A stretch of DNA of 64,000 nt from Castellaniella sp. UBA6218 (GTDB lineage Bacteria; Pseudomonadota; Gammaproteobacteria; Burkholderiales; Burkholderiaceae_B). The translations under genes were made by a program, and so were the position numbers. Every line of letters begins with the position of its first letter. Position 1 is the first letter of the stretch. Of this stretch, positions 42,308 through 50,174 are shown piece after piece. The notes under the pieces are model-generated. The model was not told the DNA's origin. It was given only the letters and a program-made list of their open reading frames with translations, and searched no databases. The stretch covers positions 9,030 to 73,029 of the forward strand of contig DISE01000106.1 in the NCBI GenBank assembly GCA_002421865.1, read 5' to 3'.

Positions 42308-43878
42308 TGGCCCGCACCGCACAACTGCTCGATCGCTGGGGCAATCCCGTCCGCGCCCGCGAGCTTGAACGGGAGCTTGCGACCCCGACCCTGACCGGTG
42401 TCCGCTCGCCGCTGTCCGGCTATCCGGCCGACGGGCTCAACCCGCTGCGCCTAGCGTCGATCCTGCGTGAGGCGGATGGCGGCGACCCGGTCCGCTACCT
42501 CGAACTCGCCGAGACGATCGAGGAGCGCGACCCGCATTATCTTGGCGTCCTCGGCACCCGGCGCCGCTCGGTCAGCCAGATCGACGTCTCGGTCGAGGCC
42601 GCATCCGATGACCCGAAGGACCAGCGGATCGCCGAAGCGATCCGGGACTGGCTGCGCCGCGACGAACTGACCGAGGAACTGTTCGACATCCTCGACTGCA
42701 TCGGCAAGGGCTATTCCTTCACCGAGATCATCTGGGACCGATCCGAGGGGCAATGGATGCCGCTGCGGCTGGAGTGGCGCGATCCGCGCTGGTTCCGCTT
42801 CGACCGAACCAACCTTGCCACGCCGCTTCTGCTGACCGAGCACGGCCAGGAAGAACCGCTGCCGGCCTACAAGTTCATCTTCGCCTCCATCAAGGCGAAG
42901 TCCGGCCTGGTGCTGCGTTCCGGTCTCGCCCGCGCCGCCGCCTGGGCGTGGATGTTCAAGGCCTTCACCCAGCGCGACTGGGCGATCTTCACCCAGACCT
43001 ACGGCCAGCCCCTGCGTCTCGGGAAGTTCGGCCCCGATGCCAGCGATGCGGACAAGAACACCCTCTTCCGGGCAGTGGCCAACATCGCCGGCGATTGTGC
43101 CGCGATCATCCCGGAAGGCATGGCGATCGAGTTCGTCGAGACGAGCTCGGTCGGCCAGACGGCGGATCTCTACGAGAAGCGCGCCGACTGGCTCGACCGG
43201 CAGATCTCGAAGGCCGTGCTGGGACAGACGGCGACGACCGACGCCGTGACCGGCGGCCTCGGCTCCGGCAAGGAACATCGCCAGGTCCAGGAGGACATCG
43301 AACGGGCCGACGCGCGGGCGCTTTCGGCGATCCTCAACCGCGATCTCATCCGGCCGTGGGTCGATCTCGAGTTCGGCCCCCAGAAGCGCTACCCGCGCAT
43401 CGTCATCGCCCGGCCCGAGAAGGAAGACCTGAAGGGGCTAGTGGACGCGGTGGCCCAGCTGGTGCCGCTCGGGCTGCGGGTGGAGGCCAGCGAGATCCGC
43501 GACCGCCTCGGCCTTTCCGATCCCAAGCCCGATGCCGAAGTGCTGCGCAGCGCCCCCGCCAGTCCTGTGCAAGGCTATGCCCCGTCCGGTGACGGGAGCG
43601 CTGTGGCCCCTCAGAGCGCGACCTCCGAGCCGGTTCCTCCGACGCCGGAAGACCTGCTGACCGACAGGGTGGCGGAGAATGCGGCGCCGGCGATGGCGGA
43701 GGTCCTCGCGAAGATCGAGGCGCTGCTGGCTGCGGCGAGCGATCTGGACGAATTCCGGATGATGCTGGTCGAGGCCTTCCCGGACATCGACATCCGCCCG
43801 ATGGTCGCCGTGCTGGGCAAGGCCTTCGTCGCGGCCCATCTCGGCGGCCGCGCCAGCGTGGAGAACGAGGGTGGCTGA
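42307..43878 (+). CDS. Portal protein, DUF935 (Mu gp29-like)
   Basis: Portal ring subunit through which DNA enters the head, 523 residues. DUF935 marks are RDPHYLGVLGTRRRSVSQIDVSVE, EIIWDRSEGQWMPLRLEWRDPRWFRFD, WAWMFKAFTQRDWAIFTQTYGQPLRLGKF and VLGQTATTDAVTGGLGSGKEHRQVQEDIERADARAL. The C-terminal 150 residues vary and are rich in Ala/Pro. It overlaps the MuF gene by eight bases. Confidence 0.94.
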   Translation: MARTAQLLDRWGNPVRARELERELATPTLTGVRSPLSGYPADGLNPLRLASILREADGGDPVRYLELAETIEERDPHYLGVLGTRRRSVSQIDVSVEAASDDPKDQRIAEAIRDWLRRDELTEELFDILDCIGKGYSFTEIIWDRSEGQWMPLRLEWRDPRWFRFDRTNLATPLLLTEHGQEEPLPAYKFIFASIKAKSGLVLRSGLARAAAWAWMFKAFTQRDWAIFTQTYGQPLRLGKFGPDASDADKNTLFRAVANIAGDCAAIIPEGMAIEFVETSSVGQTADLYEKRADWLDRQISKAVLGQTATTDAVTGGLGSGKEHRQVQEDIERADARALSAILNRDLIRPWVDLEFGPQKRYPRIVIARPEKEDLKGLVDAVAQLVPLGLRVEASEIRDRLGLSDPKPDAEVLRSAPASPVQGYAPSGDGSAVAPQSATSEPVPPTPEDLLTDRVAENAAPAMAEVLAKIEALLAAASDLDEFRMMLVEAFPDIDIRPMVAVLGKAFVAAHLGGRASVENEGG

Positions 43879-45082
43879 GCCGCTGTCGGGAACGTTCCGC
43901 CGACCCTTCGACGAGCAGATCGCAGCCTTCCGGCTGCGGCTCGGCAACCTGGTGCCGACATCGGCCTGGGATGACCTCTGGCAGGAACAGCATGACCGCG
44001 CCTTCATGGTGGCCGGTGCGACGAAGGCGGACCTGCTGGCCGATCTTGCCGCAGCCGTCGACAAGGCCGTGGCGCAAGGCACCTCGCTCGAGGAGTTCCG
44101 CCGCGACTTCCGCACGATCGTCGAACGCCACGGCTGGCATGGCTGGACCGGAGAGGGATCGAAGAAGGGCGAGGCCTGGCGGACGCGGGTGATCTACCGG
44201 ACCAACATGTCGACCAGCTACATGGCCGGACGGTATGCGCAGCTGACGGCGGCGAACTATCGCTACTGGGTCTATCGGCACAGCGGCGCCGAGCATCCGC
44301 GGCTTGACCATCTGTCCTGGGACGGCATTGCCCTGCCACCGGACCATCCCTTCTGGACCCAGCACTACCCGCCGAACGGCTGGGGCTGCGGCTGCAAGGT
44401 CTACGGCGCCCGAACGGAAGCGGGCATCCTCCGTGTTGGTGGCACTCCGGGAAAGGATCTTCCCGAGGGATGGGACCGGGTGAACCCGAAGACTGGCGCC
44501 CCGGTCGGGATCGGCAGGGGTTGGGGCTATGCGCCCGGCGCCAGCGTTACCGACACCGTCCAGTCATTGCGCGGCAAGCTCGATCAGCTGCCGCCGCTGC
44601 CCGCGACAGAACTGATCCAGTCCTGGCTGCGCCTCAATGCTTTCCCGAACTGGCTCAACCATCCGACGGGAAACTGGCCTCTGGTCCGGATCCCGGAGGA
44701 GGATGCCGCGGCGATCGGCTCGACGAAGACGGTAGCGGATCTGTCGGCCGAAACGGCCGCCAAACAGATGCGTGAACATCCGGAACTGGATGCGACCGAC
44801 TACGCCGCGGCACAGAGGACGGTCGATGAAGCCACGATCCGGCTCCTCGAGCAGGACTCGCGGACGGGCACCAGGAGCATCGTCTATGTCCATGTCGTGG
44901 AGGATGAGACAGCGGGAGGCCGTGTGATCGTGGTCAAGGCCACGCTGTCGGGACGGGGTCTGTTCGTGACAAGCCTGCGCCGCCTGTCGCGAGACGAAGC
45001 TGTCCGCGACGCGGAGGTTCAGAGGCTCATTCGAAAAGCCGGACGGCGGTCGTCTGCTTCTGGGGAGGAGAGGGGAGAGTGA
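43871..45082 (+). CDS. MuF-type minor head protein with nuclease-like C-terminal domain
   Basis: Head-associated protein of 403 residues. The MuF domain is seen in YRTNMSTSYMAGRYAQLTAANYRYWVYRHSG, HPRLDHLSWDGIALPPDHPFW and PPNGWGCGCKVYGA. From about residue 320 a separate segment follows (TGTRSIVYVHVVEDETAGGRVIVVKATLSGRGLFVTSLRRLSRDEA). It resembles the Barnase/EndoU/ColicinE5-like nuclease domains (PBECR type) that phages fuse to MuF proteins, possibly injected with DNA. It begins with GTG at 43871. No immunity gene is evident next to it. Confidence 0.9.
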   Translation: MAEPLSGTFRRPFDEQIAAFRLRLGNLVPTSAWDDLWQEQHDRAFMVAGATKADLLADLAAAVDKAVAQGTSLEEFRRDFRTIVERHGWHGWTGEGSKKGEAWRTRVIYRTNMSTSYMAGRYAQLTAANYRYWVYRHSGAEHPRLDHLSWDGIALPPDHPFWTQHYPPNGWGCGCKVYGARTEAGILRVGGTPGKDLPEGWDRVNPKTGAPVGIGRGWGYAPGASVTDTVQSLRGKLDQLPPLPATELIQSWLRLNAFPNWLNHPTGNWPLVRIPEEDAAAIGSTKTVADLSAETAAKQMREHPELDATDYAAAQRTVDEATIRLLEQDSRTGTRSIVYVHVVEDETAGGRVIVVKATLSGRGLFVTSLRRLSRDEAVRDAEVQRLIRKAGRRSSASGEERGE

Positions 45083-45102
45083 GGGGGCACCTGGGCCCCC
45101 TC
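45081..45102 (+). terminator. Hairpin after the MuF gene
   Basis: GAGGGGGC-ACCTGG-GCCCCCTC forms an eight-base-pair stem directly at the MuF stop. No T-run follows. It may reduce downstream expression or protect the RNA end. Confidence 0.4.
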
Positions 45103-45215
45103 GTGGGTGCTGCGCGGTGGGCTCCCCTGACCACCGACGGAACCTTTGGACCCCAGGTCGGTCCTCAGCGGATGCCGGGAGACTTTGCCGCAGCGCCTTG
45201 CCGGAGAATGTAGTC

Positions 45216-45713
45216 GTGATAACCATCGAACTCAAGGATGAGGAGATCGCCGCGGTCCTCGACAGGGTGCAGCGGTCACTCACCGACCTCACGCCGGTGA
45301 TGCAGGATATCGGTGACGATCTCCTCGCCGGAACCGATCAGCGGTTTCGGGATGGGGTCTCTCCCGAGGGGGTTCCCTGGGCGCCGAAATCTCCCGTCAC
45401 CCTCGAGGCCTATCGCAAGCGCGGTGCCAGCATCAGCTTCAAGCCGTTGATCGGGCCGAGCCGGGCGCTCTCCACGAATATCTCGTTTCGCCACGGCGCC
45501 GACTTCGTCGAGATCGGCTCCAACCAGGTCTATGCCGCCGTGATGCAGTTCGGGGCGGCCAAGGGCGCTTTTGGCACCACATCCCGCGGCGGCCCGATCC
45601 CCTGGGGCAACATCCCGGCGCGCCCGTTCCTCGGCCTCTCGGAAACCGACCGCGCCAACATCGTCGCCACCGTCGAGGAGTGGATCGCCCAAGCCACGGG
45701 TGGGGCGGCTTGA
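45216..45713 (+). CDS. Phage virion morphogenesis protein (Mu gpG-like)
   Basis: A 165-residue protein needed for joining head and tail. The family pattern is clear: LDRVQRSLTDLTPVMQDIGDDLLAGTDQRFRDGVSPEGVPWAPKSPVTLEAYRKRG, LSTNISFRHGADFVEIGSNQVYAAVMQFGA and IPARPFLGLSE. I place the start at GTG 45216, after CGGAGAA. The open frame upstream to 45117 runs through sequence without the family's features. A 133-base gap separates it from MuF. Confidence 0.88.
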   Translation: MITIELKDEEIAAVLDRVQRSLTDLTPVMQDIGDDLLAGTDQRFRDGVSPEGVPWAPKSPVTLEAYRKRGASISFKPLIGPSRALSTNISFRHGADFVEIGSNQVYAAVMQFGAAKGAFGTTSRGGPIPWGNIPARPFLGLSETDRANIVATVEEWIAQATGGAA

Positions 45714-45964
45714 GGGGAATTTCGCTCCCTGGGCCCGCCGGGCCGACCTCCGACCGGGCGAACCCGTCGCGTTGGGGTCTGGGAGCCCCGTTAAATACCC
45801 ATTTAATACCCTTGTCGGCTTTGCGGGTTGCGGAGTAGCCTTCAAGGCAAGAGGCCGCCCACGGGCCCGCTGAGCGCCTCGACCGCAATTCGCCCCCACG
45901 ACATGTTCCGGCACTGAAACCCTTCGAGGGTTATTCGCGCCCGCGGCTCGGCGATTGTCGCTGC
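45714..45964. other. Intergenic region before the protease gene with a GTTAAA-type repeat
   Basis: These 251 bases hold no gene I can support. They contain GTTAAA (45790-45795) and TTTAAT (45802-45807), 12 bases apart, part of the dispersed repeat family. A late promoter for the head operon could lie here. Confidence 0.4.
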
Positions 45965-47026
45965 ATGAAGCATCTCCTCAAACAGCACGCCACGGCCTGC
46001 ATGGCCGCACTTGCCTTCCCCGAGGAGGCCGAGGTCCCCGAGTGGGTGCACCTGGTCCCGGCGGTTCAGGGCGAAGTGCGCACCGCAGACGGCCGCGGCC
46101 CCTACATCGTCGAGGACGCCGCGGCGATCATCGCCGCGAGCTTCGCCGAAGAGACGCGGCTGCAGATCGACGAGAACCACGCGCAGGATCTGGCAGCCCC
46201 GACGGGCGGTGCGTCGCCGGCACGCGGCTGGATCGCCGAGATGCAGGTCCGCCCCGACGGCATCTGGGGTCGCGTCGAATGGAATGCCGCCGGCCGCGCC
46301 CTCGTTGCCGACCGCGCCTACCGCGCCATGTCGCCGGTGATCCTTCACGACCAGTCCAAGCGCATCACCCGCATCCTGCGGGCGAGCCTCGTGAACCGCC
46401 CCAACTTTCGTGGCCTCGCCACTCTCAATCAGGAGACCGACATGTTCGACGTGAAGAAACTGGCGCAGGCCCTCGGCCTCGCTGAAGACGCGAGCGAGGA
46501 GCAGATCCTCGCGGCGATCGCCAAGCTGAAAACCCCCGGCGAAGCTGAGGAAGCTGCCCAGTCGGCCATTTCCGAGATCGCCTCGGTCCTCGGGATCGAG
46601 GGCGGCGATGCCCGGGCGGTGGTGACCGCTGCCAAGCTTGCCAAGGCCGGCAATGGCGATGTGGCGGCGCTGCACTCGCAAGTGACCGCGCTGCAGGGCC
46701 AGCTTGACACGATCAAGACGGCGAATTCCCGGGCCGCTTCCGAGGCTTTCATCGACGCTGCCTTCCGGGACGGCCGCGCCGGCGTCCGCCAGGACAACCG
46801 CGAAGAGCTGATCGCGCTGCACATGGAACAGCCGGTCACCGTTCGCAAGCTGATCGAGGGCATGCCGAAGCTGGATGGCACCCGGACCCGCATCGAGCCG
46901 CCCGCGCCGAAAGATGGCGTGATCGCCCTCAATGCCGAGCAGACGCAGGCCGCGAAGCTGCTGGGCATCGATCCCGAAACCTATCGCAAGACGCTCGCTG
47001 CTGAGCGCGAGAAGGAGACCCTCTGA
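45965..47026 (+). CDS. Prohead protease/scaffold (Mu gpI-like)
   Basis: A 353-residue protein. The N-terminal part has the Mu I-protein pattern: WVHLVPAVQGEVRTADGRGPYIVEDAAAIIAASFAEETRLQIDENHAQDLAAPTGGASPARGWIAEMQVRPDGIWGRVEWNAAGRALVADRAYRAMSPVIL. The His in ENHAQDL and the Ser in MSPV are likely protease residues. The C-terminal half is a helical, Ala/Glu-rich scaffold (KLKTPGEAEEAAQSAISEIAS). Its stop overlaps the decoration gene's start. Confidence 0.9.
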   Translation: MKHLLKQHATACMAALAFPEEAEVPEWVHLVPAVQGEVRTADGRGPYIVEDAAAIIAASFAEETRLQIDENHAQDLAAPTGGASPARGWIAEMQVRPDGIWGRVEWNAAGRALVADRAYRAMSPVILHDQSKRITRILRASLVNRPNFRGLATLNQETDMFDVKKLAQALGLAEDASEEQILAAIAKLKTPGEAEEAAQSAISEIASVLGIEGGDARAVVTAAKLAKAGNGDVAALHSQVTALQGQLDTIKTANSRAASEAFIDAAFRDGRAGVRQDNREELIALHMEQPVTVRKLIEGMPKLDGTRTRIEPPAPKDGVIALNAEQTQAAKLLGIDPETYRKTLAAEREKETL

Positions 47027-47457
47027 TGACTGCGCTTGCCGCTGATCGCAACACTCCCGAAGCCATCGGCCAGGACCGCTCGGGCCTCTTGGGCGCCAGC
47101 CAGGCGATCTTCGCCGGCGCCATCCTGATGCGCAATGCCTCCGGCCATCTGATCGAGGGCGCCACCGCAACCGGGTCCTTTGGCGTCGGTCGCGCCGAGG
47201 AACGGGTGGCCTCGACCACCGCCGGCGTCACGCCGATCGCCTACAAGCCGGGCGTCTTCCGCTACGCCAACTCGACGGCCGGTGATCTCATCGCCGAGGC
47301 GGATGTCGGCACCGTCTGCTACATCGTCGACGACCAGACGGTCGCGAAGACGAGTGGCACCAACACCCGTTCGCCCGCGGGCATCGTCGACAGCGTGGAC
47401 GCCCTGGGCGTCTGGGTCCGCTTCGACGAGGCCCTGACCCGCGCCGCCCTGTCGTAA
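47026..47457 (+). CDS. Probable capsid decoration protein (DUF2190-like)
   Basis: A 143-residue beta-rich protein (FAGAILMRNASGHLIEGATATGSFGVGRAEERVASTTAGVTPIAYKPGVFRYANSTAGDLIAEADVGTVCYIVDDQTVAKTSGTNTRSPAGIVDSVDALGVWVRF). The layout of repeated small strands fits capsid decoration or stabilising proteins placed between protease and major capsid genes. The final call rests partly on position. Confidence 0.75.
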   Translation: MTALAADRNTPEAIGQDRSGLLGASQAIFAGAILMRNASGHLIEGATATGSFGVGRAEERVASTTAGVTPIAYKPGVFRYANSTAGDLIAEADVGTVCYIVDDQTVAKTSGTNTRSPAGIVDSVDALGVWVRFDEALTRAALS

Positions 47458-47469
47458 GGAACCCCTGAC

Positions 47470-48363
47470 ATGCTCATCAATTCCGCGAACCTCGATGCCC
47501 TGCGCCTGGGCTTCAAGACCAATTTCCAGAATGGCCTCGGCCAGGCTGACCAGGACTGGCAGAAGATCGCCACGGTGGTCCCTTCTGCGACGAAAGAGCA
47601 GAAGTACGGCTGGCTCGGCAAGATCCCGAACGTCCGGGAATGGATCGGTGCCCGTGCCGTCCAGAACCTGATGCAGCACGACTATGCCATCAAGGAAAAG
47701 GCCCTCGAACTGACCCTCGGCGTCGACCGCGACGACATCGAGACCGACAACCTCGGGATCTACAACCCGCTCTTCACCGAGATGGGCCTGTCGACCGGAT
47801 CGCAGTGGGCGCAGATGGTCTATGCCCAGCTGAAGTCCGGCTTCGCGAGCAACTGCTACGATGGCCAGTTCTTCTTCGACACCGACCATCCGGTCCTCGA
47901 TGCCGCTGGCAATGTCACCAGCGTCGCCAACACCGACGGTGGTTCCGGCACGGCCTGGTTCATGCTGGATGCCAGCCGCGCCCTGAAGCCGATCATCTTG
48001 CAGAAACGCAAGGACTTCGAGTTCGTCTCGAAGGACAAGGTCACGGACGACAACGTCTTCCACAACAAGGAATTCATCTACGGCGCCGATGCCCGGGCCA
48101 ATACCGGTTTCGGCTTCTGGCAGATGGCCTGGGGTTCCAAGCAGACGCTCGATGCCGCCAGCTACGCAACCGCGCGTGCAGCGCTGATGGGCATGAAGGG
48201 CGATTATGGCCGCCCGCTGGGTCTCAACCGGTTCCTGCTTGTGGTGCCCCCGAGCCTCGAAAGCGCCGGCCGCAAGATCCTCAACTCCGACTACGGCACC
48301 GGCGGCGTCACCAACGAATGGAAGGGCACGGCCGAGCTGATGGTTACGCCCTGGCTCGCCTGA
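47470..48363 (+). CDS. Major capsid protein (Mu gpT-like)
   Basis: Major head subunit of 297 residues. The Mu gpT family is recognised from LRLGFKTNFQNGLGQADQDWQKIATVVPSATKEQKYGWLGKIPNVREWIGARAVQNLMQHDYAIKEKALELTLGVDRDDIETDNLGIYNPLFTEMG and FFDTDHPVL, with the C-terminal FLLVVPPSLESAGRKIL. AAGGAACCCC precedes the ATG. A hairpin follows the gene and may help set its high expression. Confidence 0.95.
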   Translation: MLINSANLDALRLGFKTNFQNGLGQADQDWQKIATVVPSATKEQKYGWLGKIPNVREWIGARAVQNLMQHDYAIKEKALELTLGVDRDDIETDNLGIYNPLFTEMGLSTGSQWAQMVYAQLKSGFASNCYDGQFFFDTDHPVLDAAGNVTSVANTDGGSGTAWFMLDASRALKPIILQKRKDFEFVSKDKVTDDNVFHNKEFIYGADARANTGFGFWQMAWGSKQTLDAASYATARAALMGMKGDYGRPLGLNRFLLVVPPSLESAGRKILNSDYGTGGVTNEWKGTAELMVTPWLA

Positions 48364-48383
48364 CCCCTGACGGCTCTTCCAGA

Positions 48384-48405
48384 GGGGGCGGGTCGCGCCG
48401 CCCCC
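48384..48405 (+). terminator. Hairpin after the major capsid gene
   Basis: GGGGGCGG-GTCGCG-CCGCCCCC is a perfect eight-base-pair stem 20 bases after the capsid stop. Only TTC follows, so termination would be partial, a common way to keep capsid RNA in excess. Confidence 0.5.
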
Positions 48406-48433
48406 TTCGATGAACCGCCACCAGGAGCGACCG

Positions 48434-48703
48434 ATGCCCGAGACCCCTGAACAGAACAGCGTCACGCCCGAAAAAGCTGCCGCGCCGGAGAAGTCCACCC
48501 GGAAGAAGGCCAAGGAAGAGGCCTGGCTGATCGTCTCCGGCCCGGCCAACGGCCGCCGCCGCGCCGGTCATTCCTTCGGTGCCGAGGTGACCGAGCTGCG
48601 AGCCGCCGATCTGACCGACGACCAGATCGCCGCCATCAAGGGCGATCCGCAGCTGGCCGTCGCGATCGAGTTGCGGCCGGAAGCCCCCGCCGCCGACCTC
48701 TGA
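48434..48703 (+). CDS. Mu gp35/HI1506-like phage protein
   Basis: An 89-residue protein with a Lys/Ala-rich N-terminus and a compact C-terminal part (AWLIVSGPANGRRRAGHSFGAEVTELRAADLTDDQIAAIKGDPQLAVAIEL), which matches the pattern of HI1506-type proteins located after the capsid gene in Mu-like phages. ATG at 48434 follows CAGGAG. Function unknown, perhaps head completion. Confidence 0.7.
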   Translation: MPETPEQNSVTPEKAAAPEKSTRKKAKEEAWLIVSGPANGRRRAGHSFGAEVTELRAADLTDDQIAAIKGDPQLAVAIELRPEAPAADL

Positions 48704-48733
48704 TCGGTCCAGTTCATCTGCCAGGAGAAAACG

Positions 48734-48919
48734 ATGACCACGAAGGTGACAGTGCACGCGAACCATGGCTGGCCCGTCTATGTGACACCGATTTTGCGGG
48801 ATGGATCCGGGATCGGCACTCCGTCCCGCGTGGCCGCAGGAGATACCCGGGAGTTCCACGTTCATTCCGGGCAAGACCTGCTGATCCGTGAACTCCAGCC
48901 CGATGAGGCCTCCGAATGA
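48734..48919 (+). CDS. Small phage protein, unknown
   Basis: A 61-residue beta-rich protein (KVTVHANHGWPVYVTPILRDGSGIGTPSRVAAGDTREFHVHSGQDLLIREL). AGGAGAA lies nine bases before the ATG, a good ribosome site. It overlaps the next gene by four bases. No family recognised. Confidence 0.6.
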   Translation: MTTKVTVHANHGWPVYVTPILRDGSGIGTPSRVAAGDTREFHVHSGQDLLIRELQPDEASE

Positions 48920-49170
48920 TCCGTGAAATCTTCGCAGGGATATTCCTCGTTCTGGCGGGGCTGTTTCTGGGCCTGACCCTTTTCCTCGCGCTGTCAGCTG
49001 ACAGCTTGCGGGTCTTCCCGGAGCCTCCGGCGGTGCGTGATCCTCAGCCCGTACGAGCCGACAGGTCGTTCCTCGTCCTGAATGCCCGGTCTCTCAAGGG
49101 CCGCAACATGGGCGGAGTGCATTGCGCCGGCGATCTGGGCCGTCCCGCCGTGAAGCCCCGGGTGGCCTGA
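48916..49170 (+). CDS. Small single-helix membrane protein, unknown
   Basis: An 84-residue protein with one N-terminal hydrophobic helix (IFAGIFLVLAGLFLGLTLFLAL) and a Pro/Arg-rich remainder. It is unusual for a gene between capsid and head-completion genes and might be a signal-anchor protein with a lysis or superinfection role; nothing in the sequence proves this. Confidence 0.5.
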   Translation: MIREIFAGIFLVLAGLFLGLTLFLALSADSLRVFPEPPAVRDPQPVRADRSFLVLNARSLKGRNMGGVHCAGDLGRPAVKPRVA

Positions 49171-49173
49171 ACG

Positions 49174-49602
49174 ATGACCTACTGCACCCTTTCAGACCTG
49201 ACGGCGCGCTACGGAGCGCGGATGCTGGTGGCCCTGACGGACCGTGCCGACATCCCGACCGGCTCGATCCATATGGGTGTGGTCGATCGGGCGCTGTCGG
49301 ATACCGATGCCATGATCGACGGCTATCTGGCAGGCCGCTATGCGCTGCCGCTGGCGGCGGTCCCGGTGATGCTGACGGACATCGCTCAGCAGATCGCCAT
49401 CTGGAAGCTCCATATCGCCGCCCCGGATCCGAAGATCGAGGCGGATTACAAGGATGCGCTGCGCCAGCTGCGCGACATCTCCGCCGGCACGATCCGGCTC
49501 AGCCTGGCGGGCGTCGAGCCCGCGGGCACCGGCGGCTCGGGTGTGGTCATCACCGACCGCGAACGCCCGCTGACCGCCGATAACCTGAAGGGGTTCATCT
49601 GA
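49174..49602 (+). CDS. Head-tail connector, DUF1320 (Mu gp36-like)
   Basis: A 142-residue protein with the DUF1320 pattern: YCTLSDLTARYGARMLVALTDRA, VVDRALSDTDAMIDGYLAGRYALPL, LTDIAQQIAIWKLH and ADYKDALRQLRDISAGTIRL. It forms part of the connector between portal and tail. The stop overlaps the next start by one base. Confidence 0.92.
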   Translation: MTYCTLSDLTARYGARMLVALTDRADIPTGSIHMGVVDRALSDTDAMIDGYLAGRYALPLAAVPVMLTDIAQQIAIWKLHIAAPDPKIEADYKDALRQLRDISAGTIRLSLAGVEPAGTGGSGVVITDRERPLTADNLKGFI

Positions 49603-50039
49603 TGGATGCCGTCGCCGAGGTCATGACACGCCTGAAGGCGCTCGTCCCCGGTCTGGCCCGACGGGTCGAGGGCGCGGCCGACTTCGCCGAGCTGATGCGC
49701 CGCAATGCACTGCCCCAGCAGACCCCGGCCGCCCATGTCCTGCCGCTGGGGCTCCAGGGCGGCCGCGAGGATGCGATTGCCGGAGCGTTTCGCCAGGATG
49801 TCGTCGAAGTGGTTGGGGTTCTCCTGACCCTGCGCACCTTCAGCCAGACCGGCGCGGCCACGCTGCCCGAGCTGAACCTTCTGATCCGCGACGTCATCAA
49901 TGCCGTGGCCGGCTGGGGCCCGGCCGAGGCCGTTGGCGTCTTTCGCCTGGCGCGCGGCCACCTCGTGACCATGTCCGCGGGCACCATCGTCTACCAGATC
50001 GAGTTCTCGATCTCCGATCAGCTGAGGATCCCGTCATGA
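49602..50039 (+). CDS. Mu gp37-like tail terminator/connector protein
   Basis: A 145-residue protein (MDAVAEVMTRLKALVPGLARRVEGAADFAELMRRNALPQQTPAAHVLPLGLQGG, then VVGVLLTLRTFSQTGAATLPELNLLIRDVINAVAGW). This layout and its place after gp36 fit the gp37 family, which caps the tail tube or joins it to the head. It overlaps the next small gene by four bases. Confidence 0.8.
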   Translation: MDAVAEVMTRLKALVPGLARRVEGAADFAELMRRNALPQQTPAAHVLPLGLQGGREDAIAGAFRQDVVEVVGVLLTLRTFSQTGAATLPELNLLIRDVINAVAGWGPAEAVGVFRLARGHLVTMSAGTIVYQIEFSISDQLRIPS

Positions 50040-50173
50040 GCGCGACCGGCCCGAACCTGCCCGAAGCGGGTGGCAGCTACATCCGCGAGCCGGACGGGAC
50101 GCTGCGGCCTGCGGGGGCCCCCGTGAAACCCACCGTTAAAGGGCCCGTTAAAAGCCCCCTGAAGGAGTCCTGA
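50036..50173 (+). CDS. Very small phage protein (Mu gp38 position) with a repeated V-K-x-P motif
   Basis: A 45-residue frame starting in the stop of the gp37-like gene and ending two bases before the tail tube gene. Its second half is a four-residue repeat, VKPTVKGPVKSPLKES, built on 12-base DNA units (50123-50164). Mu also has a tiny gene (38) here. It could be translated by coupling only. Confidence 0.55.
   Translation: MSATGPNLPEAGGSYIREPDGTLRPAGAPVKPTVKGPVKSPLKES
50123..50164. repeat. 12-bp-periodic GTTAAA repeat, four units
   Basis: GTGAAA, GTTAAA, GTTAAA and CTGAAG begin at 50123, 50135, 50147 and 50159, exactly 12 bases apart. It is the longest copy of a motif scattered through the prophage. 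Confidence 0.6.
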
Positions 50174-50174
50174 A

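Noticed and set aside
45571..45873. Possible small gene between gpG and the protease gene
   Set aside because: Most of its first half overlaps gpG, no ribosome site is seen, and the rest is low complexity. The 12-base repeat inside explains its VKYPFNTL segment.
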